A stretch of DNA of 64,000 nt from Neodiprion pinetum (GCF_021155775.2 NC_060233.1:31651077-31715076), one strand, 5' to 3'; positions 1 to 13,700 are shown, numbered from the stretch's first letter. A program made the numbers and translations. The notes: a model not told the origin generated them from the sequence alone.

Positions 1-2604
1 GCGGCTGGCACCACATTCTCCGACACGTAACGAGAGAGGCTTAGAAGATGAGAGGAGAGGCGACAGCATCGGGGCATCAGGGGTGAGTTTTCCACGCACC
101 ATAAGCCGCGATCTCTAGCTCGAATTGTCGTCCTCGTCGGCCGAAATCTTTTCTCGAAGTGAAAGGACCCCCGTTTTAATACCGCTTGACAGCTACGCTG
201 TAGGGAGTGAATCCTCAGCCCATTGTACGTATACCAACAGATTAAGAAGTCAAGAATACTCATCTCCTTCTTATTCTTTTTTCTTAACCCGGCTTCAGAC
301 GGAGAAAGAAAAAGAGGAATGTATTTCCGTGACGGACCAGAGAAGGAGAAATTCTCAACGCTGGTTATACCGCGGTCATTATATGTTAACTTTGAGAAGA
401 AGACGTGATCATGACGTTGCGATACTTCGACTAATTACTTCTGAAACAGGCTAATTTTTGAAACTTTTACTTTCCACTCGTTTGTAATTCGGTTTCGATA
501 TTTTAGGGAAGAATACTGCTTTTTGCGTGAACCAATTCCGTCGGTAATTAGTGCCTGTTAAGGAAATGGTAAGAAACGTGACGACTTGTGGTTACTGACG
601 GAATATCTGAAACAATTGGACCAGACATAAGCGTCCCCGCGTGGTGGATATCGTACATATGGACCTACCAAGGATCAGTTGAAAGTCTACTTTCTACGAC
701 TGTGTAATTTACTATTAGTTTATTTTCTGTCATCTCGTACGCGTGCAGAGCATCTCCGCGATTTTGTCGTTATTGACATACACGTGTAATATATTACATG
801 TATACCATGGAATGGATATAATCTGAAACCGTTAGACCGTGATGGATTATTTTGAAAAGAGACACAGGATATCCTGAGCTTGAACAAGAAAGCTGCAGGC
901 GTCGTCATTGCAGCATGTAACGTTCGTAGTGCGAGAGTGAAGAAGGAGGGAAGAAGGAGAGGGTCGGATATACCCTAAAGGAAATAGAAGAGGACGGAGG
1001 AAAAAGAAAACAAATGAGAAGTGAAAAGAGGAAGAAGAGAAAGAGAAAGAGACGGAGGTTTGGCTTCGTAAGGGAATGGAAAACAAGAAATACAAGAAAA
1101 TATGTGCATGCAGACATAATACACACGGGTGTGTACCTGGGCATGCATATACATTATTACGTCAAGGTAGACTTCTGGAACCCTCCAACTCCCGCAAACC
1201 CTTCAGGAACAACTCCTTCTCGAGTACCCCGCGGCGAGGAGAGAGAGAGAAAGAGAGAGTAACCCGAACAGCAGCCGCAGCCTCCACTAATTGCGTCTCC
1301 TAAAACCAGCCTGAAGTAAGAATATCGTGGTCATTAACGTATTTCATTACCTTCATTAGGATTATTTTCATTTTATCTAATCGAATAATACCACGTGATG
1401 ATCGCGGTAAAGATCATTATGTTGTACTTTAAATTACTGTTACATTGAACAAGTATTCACTCAAAGCATTGCGTCGTCTAAGTTATGTTACTGTTGCATT
1501 TGTGTCATGTATTTTTTTCTTTTCTCTCTTTATTGACAAAAATAATTTATGTACGTAAATTGATGGGAACTTTATATATTGCGAACGAAGATCTCGCAAT
1601 TTTGCTTGTATCAGGTACACGTAGCGCGGTGCAACTACTGTACTCTCTTGTTCAAGTTTTACCATTTATGGAGATTAGAACGCACTCAGCAATTCCGTCG
1701 TTGCTGCAACAGGCGGTTCGTGTTATTTAAGTCTTGACCCGATTACTCGTTACATGCGCGTATAACGTAACTATCCATCTTATACTCCGAATCAATCTTT
1801 GTATCTGTTGGATTCCAGTTAGTGACGAAGGGGAAAAGTCTAGAAACTAATCATTCGACATTCGTTTTGTGTAATTTGTATTCCAGTAAAATTGCAATTT
1901 TCTCTTCGGCAGCTGAAACGCGTTTGAACATCTTCTTTCCATCCTCTCTCTTTTTTTCTCTCATCCGGTTCTCGCTCCGTATTCATTCTCTTCTTAATAT
2001 TCATCTCCTTCTTCGTGTGTTGCACAGGCGTGTTTCTCACCGGTCTGAATAATTGCACTGTCAGATAGCCCAGGCAACGGGGGTTGCTGACTCTCGTATA
2101 CGGCGTCATACCCAGGTCCTTCCATCCATAAGCGTCACCCCGGCGTCTCCTGCGGCGAGACAATGGCGGAGGCGGGGGCGGGGGCGGAAAAAAGCCCACC
2201 ACAAAGCACCCCACGCTCATCCTCATCGATACGGTCCGCGTGCATGTGTCGCTGTGCATTTTACTACACTGCGGGGATAGGTGAAGTATAAAGTGGCACA
2301 CGAGTTGTCGTCATCGTCGTCGTTGTCGTCGTCTTATTCTTTTCTTCGAGGAATCAACGGACCAATGAACACGACCGGGTGTCGTTTCAACCTTACGAGA
2401 AGAAGACGAAGACGGTGAAGAAGAAGAGGCTACGTAACCGTAACCGCGGAGGATGGAAGAAGGTCTGATCCCGCAGAGTCGCCTCTGCAGTTAAAGACTC
2501 TTCCTTCTCTGCTACGAACATTCGCTCGCCCGCTCGTTAAGGCTTATAACGTCCTTTTCATTGCCTGAGAGAACGCGAGACCGAGAGAGAAGTAAAAGAG
2601 AGGT

Positions 2605-2612
<8 letters not shown>

Positions 2613-2662
<50 letters not shown>
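2613..2662. repeat. (AG)25 microsatellite
   Basis: This is an uninterrupted AG dinucleotide run of 50 bp, flanked on the left by imperfect GA-rich sequence from about 2561. Confidence 0.95.
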
Positions 2663-2663
<1 letters not shown>

Positions 2664-3508
2664 CCTTCAACCCGGTTTTGGGTGGTCCGTCAAGGTGTTT
2701 TCTCATCTGTGGTTTGGGCACCTTAACACTTCCTTGTTTTATTGGTTTACTCCATTTTATTTGTCAATTTTACCTTTCTCTTATTTTTTATTTTATTTTT
2801 TTTCCTCGCATTACTATTCTCCTTTCTTCGCGTTAAACGGGTTTACCGATTTCTAGATAGAATGGCTCGACAGCTGGTCAGATTTTTATTCTTTTCTTGT
2901 TCTCGCTTTATTTTCTTGGTAAATAGTTCCGGCAAGTATTTTTATTCTCGTTTGTTAGGTGGGTGGTCAGCGTTCATTTGAATTACAATTCGAAAGATCG
3001 TGCAAAAATCAGCTACCTTAAAGCAATCGACAATCGATTCGCCAGAGTAACTATAAAAAGCTGTACGAGAAATAGTGAATCCAGAATAACGTCGTACGTT
3101 TCTCCTTCGTTTTGGATGTGAATTATCTCAAACCACCTACGGCCTAATCTGCTTTCCGCAGCTAGATTCTCAACCCTACTTGTAACGAAGAAGACTAACA
3201 CGATCCTCCCGCCTTCCTGACTAATGTCATACAACATCGGCGAAGTATAACGCATAGTCAGAGCTTACATGTTCGTCCATACGTGTATCGTATGTATTCG
3301 AGTTGCGTCTACGTGAAAGCTAAACGCAATAAAATCTCCACATATCTGTCGTACGAAATCGGTGTAGATCGCATACCTACGCCGCGTACGCGTAGGCACG
3401 TTGACTACCAGCAGCGGGATTCGTACATGTCTCACATGAGCTTCCAGTTGCTGCTTATTCCGCCGCTGTAGTCGTTAGCCGCGACTAGCGTACAACCGAT
3501 GACGAGTC

Positions 3509-3516
3509 TATAAATA
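3509..3516 (+). promoter_or_regulatory. TATA box of putative small secreted-peptide gene
   Basis: TATAAATA lies at 3509-3516 in a locally GC-balanced stretch. A start about 30 bp downstream would leave a leader of roughly 260 nt before the ATG at 3800. This is inferred from sequence only. Confidence 0.45.
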
Positions 3517-3799
3517 CGAGAGATGTACTGCTCGCCACATCCAGAGCTTCGGAAGACTCATCCTCCCTTCATTCAAGCCTTCTCTCCGAGAAGAGAGAAT
3601 TAAGACTTTGTCGTGCGGAATACTTTCATAGTGAAAATTGTGAAAAAAATTCAACTTTGGTTTTTCGCCCAGTTTTCCAAGTCACATGATTATTTTCTTC
3701 TTTTTTGTTTTTCGTTATTCTGATCGAATCACGTTGCATTAACAAGCCAATTTTCTGTTAAACAAATTGTCAACTGTGTGTATCACGTATATTGAAAAC

Positions 3800-5376
3800 A
3801 TGCCATTACGTATGGCTGTGGTCGCGTTTATAGCGGTACTAATATCAAACCGTGTTGCTCCACTGTCAAGCCTGAGAGTGTCGTTGAGTAATGAAGAGAT
3901 CTATCGGTCGTAAAGTATCCTTCTTCTCTTCCATTCGTTTAGTTTTTTACACTTTTGTCTGAACGTTTTTTCCTATACATATCTCGCCGTGTTTTTCCAC
4001 CTTTGTTTTTACTCCTCCAATCTCTTCCTCCGTCTACTTCTCTCTAGCTCAATTCCTTCTCTCTTTTTCTCCGTTTAGTATATGGGAGTTAAAGGTTACA
4101 TATACACGCGGATATACTTACACCGTACACGTGCGCAAGGTGTAAGGTGCGTATAGACGCACGCTTAACGTCTATACACCTACTAAATATAAATACAGAA
4201 AAAAAAAGAAGAAAAAAAAATAACAAAAAATGAGTAAGAAATTGGGGGAGACGAAAGCGAAACGAGAAAACGACGTCGCGACGCGTCTCCTCTGGGAGAC
4301 ACGGCAGAATCACCACCACCAGTCATCCTGGTGTCGTCGGCGCCAGCTGGCGCCGTTTCAAGTCAGCCAGACGGCGCGGCGATGCGATACTCCAATCTTC
4401 GTTCTCATACCCTCCTCTTCTTCCCACAGGGTGACGACCGTTGGTCACTACTTTCACCGGGAAATCAATTTTTAACGGCGCATGTACCAAAAGGCGAGAC
4501 GAGAAACGGACCGTTCGCACGGAAATGGAAGAGGAACATCCTTCATGGCACAATGAATGCGTACCGGGAGGTTGAAAAATGTGTATACCCGTCGCAGAAA
4601 ATTTAACAATCATTTTTATCAACTACAGGAACAAAACATCGAAGTGATTCTTTGATATGGAGAAAATTAAAGAATGGATAAACGGAGGCGGAGAAAGATG
4701 AAGATGAAAAAGCTGTGCTTGATGCGGTCCGGAGGTAGCTCAGGGAGTTGAGTGGACCGACCGATGTGTATATACATACATATATACAAACGAATGTGTA
4801 CACAAGAGGAGGAGGACTTCTGTACGACGACGCAGACTTTTTCTTCACTTTTATCTTGTTTCCCTTCATATGTGCGGTCGGACATCTTCGCGTCAGAGGA
4901 GAAGATGGGTGTGCCAGATATAATAATAGTTATAATCTGGATGGTCGAGTCGCCCGGACTTCTGATTCGACTTGTAATAATCGACTGTGAAATTTAACCG
5001 AAGCGTGCCGAGATAATCCGATTATTATTTTATCCCCGCCGATGTCAAACCCCAAGGATTAAATTACACACGCGGTTGTTGAGAGTCCCTTGCGCGGACA
5101 GGATCGAGAATATAAAAGTAAAGTTAAAAATCGGTATCGTTGACAAGCGTTACGCGTGTAAGAGTATCGCATTTTTTCTTCCTTTACTCGCTTGTCTCCT
5201 TCTTGGATTTAAAACGTCTCTGTTTTCCCTCCTTTCTCCATTGTCGTTCGACCAACAGCGGCGTGCTCCACTTTGCCCTCGTGTATCAGGAGGAGCCGGA
5301 GTTTCTCACGAGTCAAATTCCTGTTAAGGAAATACCTGTGCACGAGCTCGAAGAGCACCAAGGAAGGCCGCTATAA
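3800..5376 (+). CDS. Putative small secreted peptide, 75 residues, two exons (3800-3909, 5259-5376)
   Basis: I do not recognise this protein. Exon 1 starts at an ATG in a good insect context (gaaaacATGCC) and encodes a signal-peptide-like start, MPLRMAVVAFIAVLIS. It can be spliced at a GTAAAG donor (3910) in phase 2 to an acceptor after a pyrimidine tract (accaacag, 5258). Exon 2 then reads in frame as GVLHFALVYQEEP, followed by a Pro/Glu/Val-rich acidic tail, and stops at TAA 5374-5376. A second GT three bases earlier (3907) also keeps the frame and changes one residue. TATAAATA at 3509 and AATAAA at 5388 bracket the model. There are no cysteines, no dibasic sites and no known domain. The gene is probably nested in a laminin intron. 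It could still be a chance alignment of a signal-like ORF with an acceptor-like site. Confidence 0.4.
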
Positions 5377-5387
5377 GGGTGGCTACT

Positions 5388-5393
5388 AATAAA
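5388..5393 (+). terminator. Polyadenylation signal AATAAA after the small-peptide gene
   Basis: AATAAA begins 12 bp after the stop codon at 5376. It is the nearest such signal and fits a very short 3' UTR. It would be unremarkable on its own. Confidence 0.35.
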
Positions 5394-7509
5394 TTACCAT
5401 TGGGTATCCTCTCTATCTTTGCTACCGTAAAAGGCAACGCGCTGAATCTCCGGCTCAGCAAACCTCAGAAGCACTCCTTGCGATTCCCGTCGCCGTCTCT
5501 CCTGTCCTCTCGTAAGCGATTTCTCCTTTTTGCATCGCGTTATTTATACATATTTAAGATTCTCTACCCATTCACGAATTTTCTAATTGATTGGCTAATC
5601 GTGAACGGTATTATTTTCGCCACCGTGATCGGTAAAAAATCGTGAACGCGGACGTTGGTCGAATCCTTTTAGGGGCGGTACCTTGTAATCTAAGTTGTGC
5701 TAGATGCAAGATCGCATCGTGTGAAAAAGTAATTCGTTACGCTATTGCTCGTTGTAGTTAGGTAACGTCCTCCTCTCATCGGCTTTCGATTAAAATCTAA
5801 TGCGTCTGGTCTGCACTCGTTTATACAGTCGGTCATTGGCCAGTACCGTAAAAAATTGGAGGAAAATTTTGGCAGTTACCGGGAATTCCGTTCGAATGAA
5901 ACATACGTTTCGACGGAACAACAACCTGTCAGTCACGCGGACGAACGTGAGCTGGTCTTTTTGAATCATTAGACCCAGGAGCTGCTGTTGCTTCTGCTGC
6001 TGCTATGGTCCTCTTCCTCCAACGGCGTCGCGGGTTTCTCAGAGAGATGAACAGAACGCACGGCCGTATTTAGAATGGAATGATGATTGCCCCCACGATC
6101 CGAGGGAACTCGCCAAAGTAACCGCGCGGCGCGGTGCCGGTTTCTTCTCTTCACAAGGGAAGAAGAGAAGGAGGTGGAGGGAGGACGACGACGACTACGG
6201 AGGACGTTGAGGGAACGTTTTTTCACCGCTAAATAACTCGAAAGGAAATATAACCTCCTGGGACTGCCAAACAAAGCGGACTCTCACTCCATGCTGCCCG
6301 GGTCATCGGCAAATCCGCACCGGTTTTTCAACCGCTTCCGTGTGGGTACAAAAACTACAACGATTCCCGAAAGCACCATTTTTCGCAACAGGCTTTTCGA
6401 GAGTCTAGTATTCTCTAGTATTCTCAAATTCAGATTAACCAGCAACCTTATCAGTTTCAGCTTTCGAAACCTCTATCAGTACAATAAGTTCCGAATGACA
6501 GTGGTACCAATAATTACTACGAATCTCACAACGAAGGATACTCAAACTCGATGGTCGACAGCCATGTACGAATCAATCTTCACCCTCCGCCGATGGATGA
6601 AGAAGTGACAGGGTATACCTTTGTTGTTAACTGAACTGATGGGTTTTGCAGCCGGATCCCGAAAGCTCGAAATACCCGTGGCTAAGTAAGACCAGAGCTG
6701 GTCTTCCTTGACGGGATACGGAATCGTGTGAAGTATTAACGTTAGCGGTGAAAGGAGCTTCTAGATATTGTATGTATAGTGCAGCGGTAGCTGAGCCGTA
6801 CCGCGGGGGCTGAAAATGCGCTTCCTAGCACAAATATTTACGTAGGACGCACGTGCTGGACTGGCTTAGGTCGCGCTACACCCACCGAGACGGTGTTTTC
6901 GTGGCTTGTTTTATTCCTGGAGTGTCTCATCGGCTTTCCTTCTCCTCCTCCTCCTCTTCCTCCTCTTCCTCTTCCTCGGTCTCGGGGATGCCGGGGTTTA
7001 TCACCTCCTCGCCACCATTAAACGTTGTCGGAGGTTAGTCGCCGACTTTCGTCACGGAGTTCCTCGATACCTACAACCTATGTACTTGGGACATTCAGCC
7101 ATTGGATCCTCTCGCCACTAGCTTCGTTGTCTTCTTCACTTCGATCTCGAGTCTTCGACGCGCAGCCCTCGAGACTTCGGAGTCGTGAGACGACGTGTCT
7201 CCACATGTTTGAGCCCCTCCCCTTCTCCCTTTCTATCCCCTTCGCTCTCCTCTCCCATGTAAGGACATGTCCAACTCTCCGCCGAACTGCGTCTCGATTA
7301 GAAACCGCCTCCAATTATTTGTCGATTGTTCCTTTTCGGGGATTAGATGTACCTGCCGTGTTCAACCATCGATCCGAACCCCCTGCATGTCTCTGAATCT
7401 TTATTTCTCTACGGTTTTCGGCAGTCCGTAGTACCGTTCATGACATGAGATATGCGCTGTCTTGTATCTGCAGATCATTGCCGTTATTGCGATATTATGA
7501 CGGGGTTGT

Positions 7510-7531
7510 GGGGGGGGAGGGGGGGGGGGGG
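7510..7531 (+). repeat. Poly-G tract (8 G, A, 13 G)
   Basis: Two long G runs, 7510-7517 and 7519-7531, are separated by a single A. They lie about 180 bp before the acceptor of the first visible laminin exon. Such a tract can form G-quadruplex structures in the transcript and is prone to sequencing length errors. Confidence 0.9.
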
Positions 7532-7708
7532 TATTTCCAAAAGACGCCATGCATCTTGTCTCCGCGTCTCATTACTCCGGAAAAAAAAACGACTGGACTT
7601 CACGACGGTCTTCAAATTCTTCTGCCCCCGCATTTGTTCTTCGTTCCTTGACTCCCAGTCTAATATTTCACAGTCGTTTCATCTCTCTCTCTCTCTCTCT
7701 GTTTACAG

Positions 7709-10700
7709 GTGTACCAGATAGCGTACGTGATCGTGAAGGCTGGTTATTCGCCGCTTCCGGCGGCCTGGATCCTGGAGCGATCTTTGGATGGGAGTAATTT
7801 CTTTCCCTGGCAGTACTACGCCCCCACAGACGAGGAATGCTGGACCCGATACTCGGTGCCTCCGGTTACAGGGAAACCGACCTACGTCAGCGACACCGAA
7901 GTCGTCTGCACCAGCTCGTACTATCGGCCAACGCCCATGGAGAACGGCGCGGTATTCTTAAACTTATTATCGCCATCACCATTATCATCATCGTCATCGT
8001 CGTCGTCATTTTCTCCTTTGTCTTTTACACATTCTTAGTCTTCCGCGCATTCATCGTCAAACTCGAGTCTCCGTTTTAGGTACGTCGAATTATAATTGAG
8101 ACGATTCTGTGCGTTGATACCCGATTAGCAGCGCTTTCGGCGTCTTGCCTTACTCGGTCTCCGGTACCTACCTCTATACAGGTACACGTTTTCGACATGG
8201 GTGGACCCAATTGCCTTTGTGCGAGTCCCCGCAGTGCCGTTATACTACCTGCCTGACTGCCCGCGCAATTATTTAAATTGCCTGTAACATAAATCTTGGA
8301 TCATTTTTTTCAATCGGATGTTATTAAGCCCTCGTTTAACCCGGCGTATAACGAGGCTTCTATACTCAAGTGGTATGTGAAGTTAATAATCGCATTTAAT
8401 TAAGTACTTCGATCGTTTGTGTGTCATTTATTCTTTTTTTAATATTCTTAAATCGACGTCAACGACTTTTCCTTTTCTTTAGATTTCTTTTATTACTTTT
8501 ACACTGCGAAAAAAAAGAAATAAACGTGCGGGGGGTAAAAAAACTGGAATGCCCGATTGATGGAGAGGCCTAAATATCGAATTTTCAAAGACGTATAAAT
8601 TTAAGGCGTAGAGTTAATAAAATGCAGAAACTCCAAGTAAAGAAAATTCAACAAGTAGAGAGTCAAAATACAGAATGGTTAAAATATTGAATCTGTACAC
8701 GATCCTATATCATCTAGACGAATTCTAACGATATTGTGGCCAGGATATTTTTTGATCGTCCTATACTTTCAAACCCATCCATAAAAGTGACTCTCTCATT
8801 TTATTAAATGATTTCATTCAGATTAATTTGAATTTGAATCAAGAAAATTTTATTTACCTTGACAAATTAATAAATAATTTATCATCAAACTGAAGATAGT
8901 TTTCTCGTTTTATTCGATCACTTTATAGAATTATGCAGAAAAAATTACATTTTAAATACGACTACGTGAAATAATTTCATAAATTCAGTATAAACAGTAA
9001 TAAACACTGATGGATTGTCAGAAATGATTTATTACTGCTTTTCACGCAAAAACGAAACGTTTCTTCAGGTGATCAAGTCAAGTTCTCTCGAGTCAAATAT
9101 AACAAAATTTCTTTCTTGCAAATTCGTATCATTGAAAGTATAGTTGTTGAAAATTCGACGAGAAATTTCACTATTCCTTGTATAGTATTTGAAAAACTTG
9201 CGAGGTTTGATTAAATTTGTTTTTTTTTTTTTTTTACTGAAAACTGATAGTATATCACGCAGTGTCGGAAGCGTGAGAAGCATAAGAAGTATATACGCAC
9301 TTGCAATATCTCAAAGAAAACTGTCCAGATTGCTACAGATACCGTAGAAGGATATAGCCATAACCGACTGCAAAGTAGTTGCAGTGTACTCGGTATAAAG
9401 AAGTACAAGGAACTTCTTTCTCCCATTCTTACCGTAGTCGTTTGTTTATACACAAGAGGAGATATATATTTTCAATATGTCTTCCATTCTTTTTCTCTCT
9501 TGTTAATATGGAATCTCGTCGAATCCGCGTCTCTTATTTTTAATCGCATGAAGAAACAAATTGACGATGAAGGAAAGGCGCGCGCACCGCACGCGCTTAA
9601 TCTTGTTTGCGGCGCTGCATATGGCACGGGCCATAATAATACTACAAGTTAAATACCAACCAACGAGGGTTTTAATTACGGCAGTGATGCTGCTGCTGCA
9701 CGAACTCTGGGAAAAGGAACAATTATCGTGTCGTCGTCCCACCGTAGCTTGCCTGCCTTCCCTTCGCATCGCATCGCATCGCATTGCATTGCATTGCGCG
9801 CCATTGCCGTGAGATAGAGAACGAGAATATAAGAGAGCGCATCTCGCACGTACGTGTGTACGATCTACGTATGCATGCACATATACGTGTAGGTGTACGT
9901 GCGGCAGGCGGTGGAGCAGCGGATCCTCTTGCGCATGGGGCGCGCGACGAGTAAACGATCCAAAAAACGAGCGACACTCGCTTCCGTAAATGGCCCTTCT
10001 TGCCGTTGGCCATTCCCATTGGCTGCACTCTCCCTAGTCAGGTATATGCCCTGAACTTGAAGCCAGTTAAGATACTCGCTAAGATTTTGTACCCGTGTAC
10101 AAAAAAATTAACTCTCAACACCGCGGGACGAACTTACGCGTACATACGTGTATATGCGGTGCGGTTTATGCATATATGTATACGTATATATACCTATGTA
10201 CAGGTATACGCATCCGTCAACTTATATGGGTATCAACGCTCATCGATGTTCGCGAGCGATTATTACGCATCTATACTTCGCGTGTTGGCTCAAGATCGAT
10301 ACGGATAAGCCTTTTCTATTTTGCGAAATTGATAGAACTGACCAAGGTGATTCTTTTTTCATTTGCAAAGATATCTACAATTGAATCCTGTTATATAAGA
10401 AATTTTCAAAATTCCTCGTTTAAAATTGTCAGTGTTAATCGCGAAGAATGTTCCAAAGTTGCTTTCACGTCTTGTGAATTTTTGTCGAATTATTGAAACA
10501 TGTTAAATTCAATTTTTTACACTTTTAAAATTTGCGCAATTATGATTCAGAAAATTTTGAACGTTGCGTATCAAGTCAGACTGCTCAGGTTTGACTCTAC
10601 GAGAAAAGAATGTCAAGGATCCAAATTTTTCATCTACTCTCCCTGCCGCGTATTCATCTATGATTTCATCAATCCTGTGTGTTTTCTTGCAAATTCTCAG

Positions 10701-13700
10701 ATTCACACGTATCTCATAAACGGTCGGCCTGGCGCTCTGAACCACAGTTCAGAGCTCGAAGAGTTCACGCAAGCTCGGTTCGTCCGGCTAAGATTTCAGG
10801 GATTGAGGCCAATGGGCGAAACAATCGTCGATAAACGGAGGGGCTTTTATTCTATCAAGGAGATCAACATCGGTGGACACTGTCTTTGTTCTGGTCACGC
10901 TTCTCAATGTCGCTACAGCGTCCATCATAGGGTGAGTTGGAAATGATTTATAACATTTGTATCGATGATTTGAAATTTTATTTTACCATCAAGCATGAAA
11001 TGCATAGAAAGTAATAAAATTTACCATGTTATTTACCGTACCGCTAAATTTGGTATAAGTTATAACCAGATTCGAATGTCATGTACGCTCACAAAAATTG
11101 AGTACAAACTTAAAAGTCTGAATTTCTTTTCCTGAGATTTCGAGAAACCACCGTCATAAATTTTGGAGGATGCGAGATGTATTCGCCGCTTCTGCTCAAG
11201 TAAAACGTATAATAAAGCAATTAGTTAGCATCGCATTTTTCGATGACACCGTTCCGCCCCTTATATGCGGGTACGCAGACCGAATAAGACACTAAAGTGG
11301 TCCCAACCGAATCGGTCTAATTCCTACCAGTTCTTTGGCCGATTCCTCTGCAGTACGTTTCGCTTCGTGTCGGCTTGCGATTCGCAGCTGCGCCGCTTTG
11401 CGAAAACCAAACGAATCGCGTTCTTTGATAATACTCACGAAGAAAATAAATAGCGATGGAATTTTTATTTCGATGGAAAAATCTTAATGCAAGGACTTGA
11501 TACTCGATTAAATGAGCAATTCTTTGATCCTTGTTTATGATCAATGGTAAAAGTTTGCGTTTCGGATTGGATTGGAAAAAACTCCAATTGCCTCAATGGA
11601 GAACGGCCCAAAGTTTACATGTAAATTTAAAAACAATTCGACAATATCGGTTATGGTATAAATATGTAATTCTAGTGCCAATTTACAGTTCAATTTACGG
11701 TATAAAAATCTTGACTTTATTACAGCTGCGTGAATTGACAATTTCAGATTTAAGAAAATGTGCAAATTTTTCATTCCTATTTCATTTCTTGAAAAAATCT
11801 ATTCCCTTTATTGAATAGAATTTCGAAAAAAAAGGAGTGATTTATGGTGAAAAATATCAAACAGTTAAAAAAGTGACAACAATTTGATCGAATCGATGAG
11901 TCCTGATTCTATTTTCTCCATTCGGCAGAGTTTGTCACCTTAAATTAAATTGTCACTCATTCGTTGTGATTGAGCCATAATATCGAGATGTTTGAGCTGC
12001 TCGTTGACACTCCTCTGTGCCGAGGTGAGATCGAAATGCGCCCTATGCTCTTAGGAGGATATATTATTCGATTCAAAAGAGGGCCGAAAAGAAGAGTCGA
12101 TGATCTCCAAACCCATTGTACGGCCAAAAAATCGTTCAATTACCGGTCGCGTCGCCAAAAGTCGATTATAATCCGGAGCGTATCTTCGTGGATCATCGCC
12201 TTTTGCGCCCGAAGCTCAAGAGCCGATCTTCGGTCTAAAAAGCGCTTAGAAACGATCGCTGATGCCGCTGCGCGGAATTCGATTCAACGTGAATATTTAT
12301 GCACGCCTCTGCATAATTTTATTTTCCGATACACATATCGTGCGAAATCTTCGTCATATATTACGTTCGATGTACGTATAAGGTATAACGACGCGCATTA
12401 TATGAAAATCTCGAGGAGAATAATCATCTCCGCTGTAGAATCGAACCACGGTGATCGGTATTAACCCTCTAACCGCAAACTTCAGACCGCAGACGAGACG
12501 TTGTATAAACGACTGAATTACGTTGGGGAATTCGAGACTTCGTCCCCTCTATTATTTTTATTCAACTGTTTTTTTTTTCTTATCTGGTCTTCACGATAAG
12601 ATTTTTCGAAGCATGCTCCAAGTGCATCGCAAGCAATTGTTGATTGGACTATTTCTACACAAATTATCCGATCCTCGTAAACAACGAATTTGTTTAAAAA
12701 CTTTGAGTACAAACCGATGAATGAAGAATCAGGTATACAAGCACTTATTTGATTGAAATTCCGAAACCGTTAGTAGAACGAGGAAATCTTGATTTCCTTC
12801 GAACATATTTTTTTAACATGAAGATTTGTGGTTACTGTAAAATTTACCGGCAACATAACCCTTCTCTGTCGTGCTGAGTGGCCATTTGTGGCATGGAGTG
12901 CAATACCGAAACTGCGCCCATTGGTAGCAGCCAAATATCCGTAACCACAATGCAAGCTGCGATATTCGGTATAAGACGGTGGTGGAAATAAAAATTATTC
13001 TTAGAACGTTCCGATTTATTATGAGAGGATGTAAATTTTTCTTTTGCTGTTCTTGGCGGTTTGCTTATAGAGTTTAACGTTTCTTCGACCACAAAAGCCA
13101 CACGCAGATGCCGGGGACCTTCCAATCCAGGCTTGCTTTAATGGCTGCAGTTTTAGGATACGTCATTCTAAACTGTACAACAGCGTCAGAGAAATTTAAA
13201 CAAATCCTATACCTTGAAACGAACTTTGAAGAACGTGGTTCACGCTATAACGCAATCAGAATTCTATAAGATCAACTTTATAACTGAACGGTTACTTCAC
13301 GGTACATGCATATAGTCCGGAAACTAAACGAAACGAAAATATTTGATACTTTAGAAGGTTCCATACACGAAATTTCAAAAACTCGAAAATCAACTGCTGA
13401 AAATATAAAACATACGACACTTGGAGAAGTTTTGCTTCGGGTGAGGTGGAACTATAATTATGTAGCGTGAATTTACAGCTCGAGCACCAGCATCTTGTAT
13501 GTAATAGTTTACCTCGTCGAATTCTGAAAGACTGGCTTTCAGAGTATCTACAAACGATGATTTTCACCGTGAACTTGTGATCGGTTTTCAGCGCCAGGAA
13601 TGCGAATGTGAACGTCACACGTGCGGCGAACGATGCAACAAATGCTGCCCGATTTATAACCAAGTACCTTGGAGGCCGGGTACAAGTGGAAGAGGGTTTC

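Larger units (their letters stand above)
1..7708 (+). other. Region upstream of first visible laminin exon (probable laminin intron)
   Basis: I see no laminin exon here. A strong donor-like sequence (GTGAGT) at 83-88 follows an open but unrecognisable stretch and could end an upstream exon. The region holds the putative small secreted-peptide gene at 3800-5376. It also has GA-rich and CT-rich low-complexity tracts, (AG)25 at 2613-2662, a TCC-rich tract at 6936-6978 and a G-run tract at 7510-7531. Other open frames here look like chance frames in low-complexity DNA. Confidence 0.5.
7709..10931 (+). other. wb: Laminin block 1: LN domain (C-terminal part) and start of LE1; exons 7709-7951, 10701-10931
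   Basis: The two exons are in phase 0. Exon 7709-7951 starts after a CT-rich acceptor. It carries LN core motifs such as AAWILERSLDG, FPWQYYAP and a VVCTSSYYRPTPMENG segment. Exon 10701-10931 carries LINGRPGA, FVRLRFQGLRPMG and FYSIKEINIGGHCLCSGH, the usual LN-to-LE1 transition, and ends on a GTGAGT donor. LN is the polymerisation domain of laminins. The matching N-terminal LN exon, with the conserved NAIDG and WWQSP region, was searched for by eye upstream and not found. Confidence 0.93.

Noticed and set aside
1840..2301. 153-codon minus-strand frame with poly-Pro and poly-Arg
   Set aside because: The repeats come from a GC-rich low-complexity tract. No family motif is present.
3915..3923. 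U12-type donor-like sequence GTATCCTTC after the small-peptide exon
   Set aside because: An in-frame TAA (3911-3913) lies before it, and no U12 branch site is visible near the acceptor at 5258. The GTAAAG donor at 3910 fits better.
4430..4606. Acceptor-like site and open stretch (GDDRWSLLSPGNQ) as a middle exon of the small-peptide gene
   Set aside because: Joined in the needed phase it reads a short different frame ending at 4475. The open frame seen is out of phase with exon 1.
11970..12464. 164-codon frame (+) inside a laminin intron
   Set aside because: It has no conserved motif and basic random-like composition, and lies wholly within a well-defined intron.
12815..12950. Inverted repeat TTGTGGTTAC / GTAACCAC as a hairpin or mobile-element end
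   Set aside because: The arms are only about 10 bp, 130 bp apart, with no target duplication visible.
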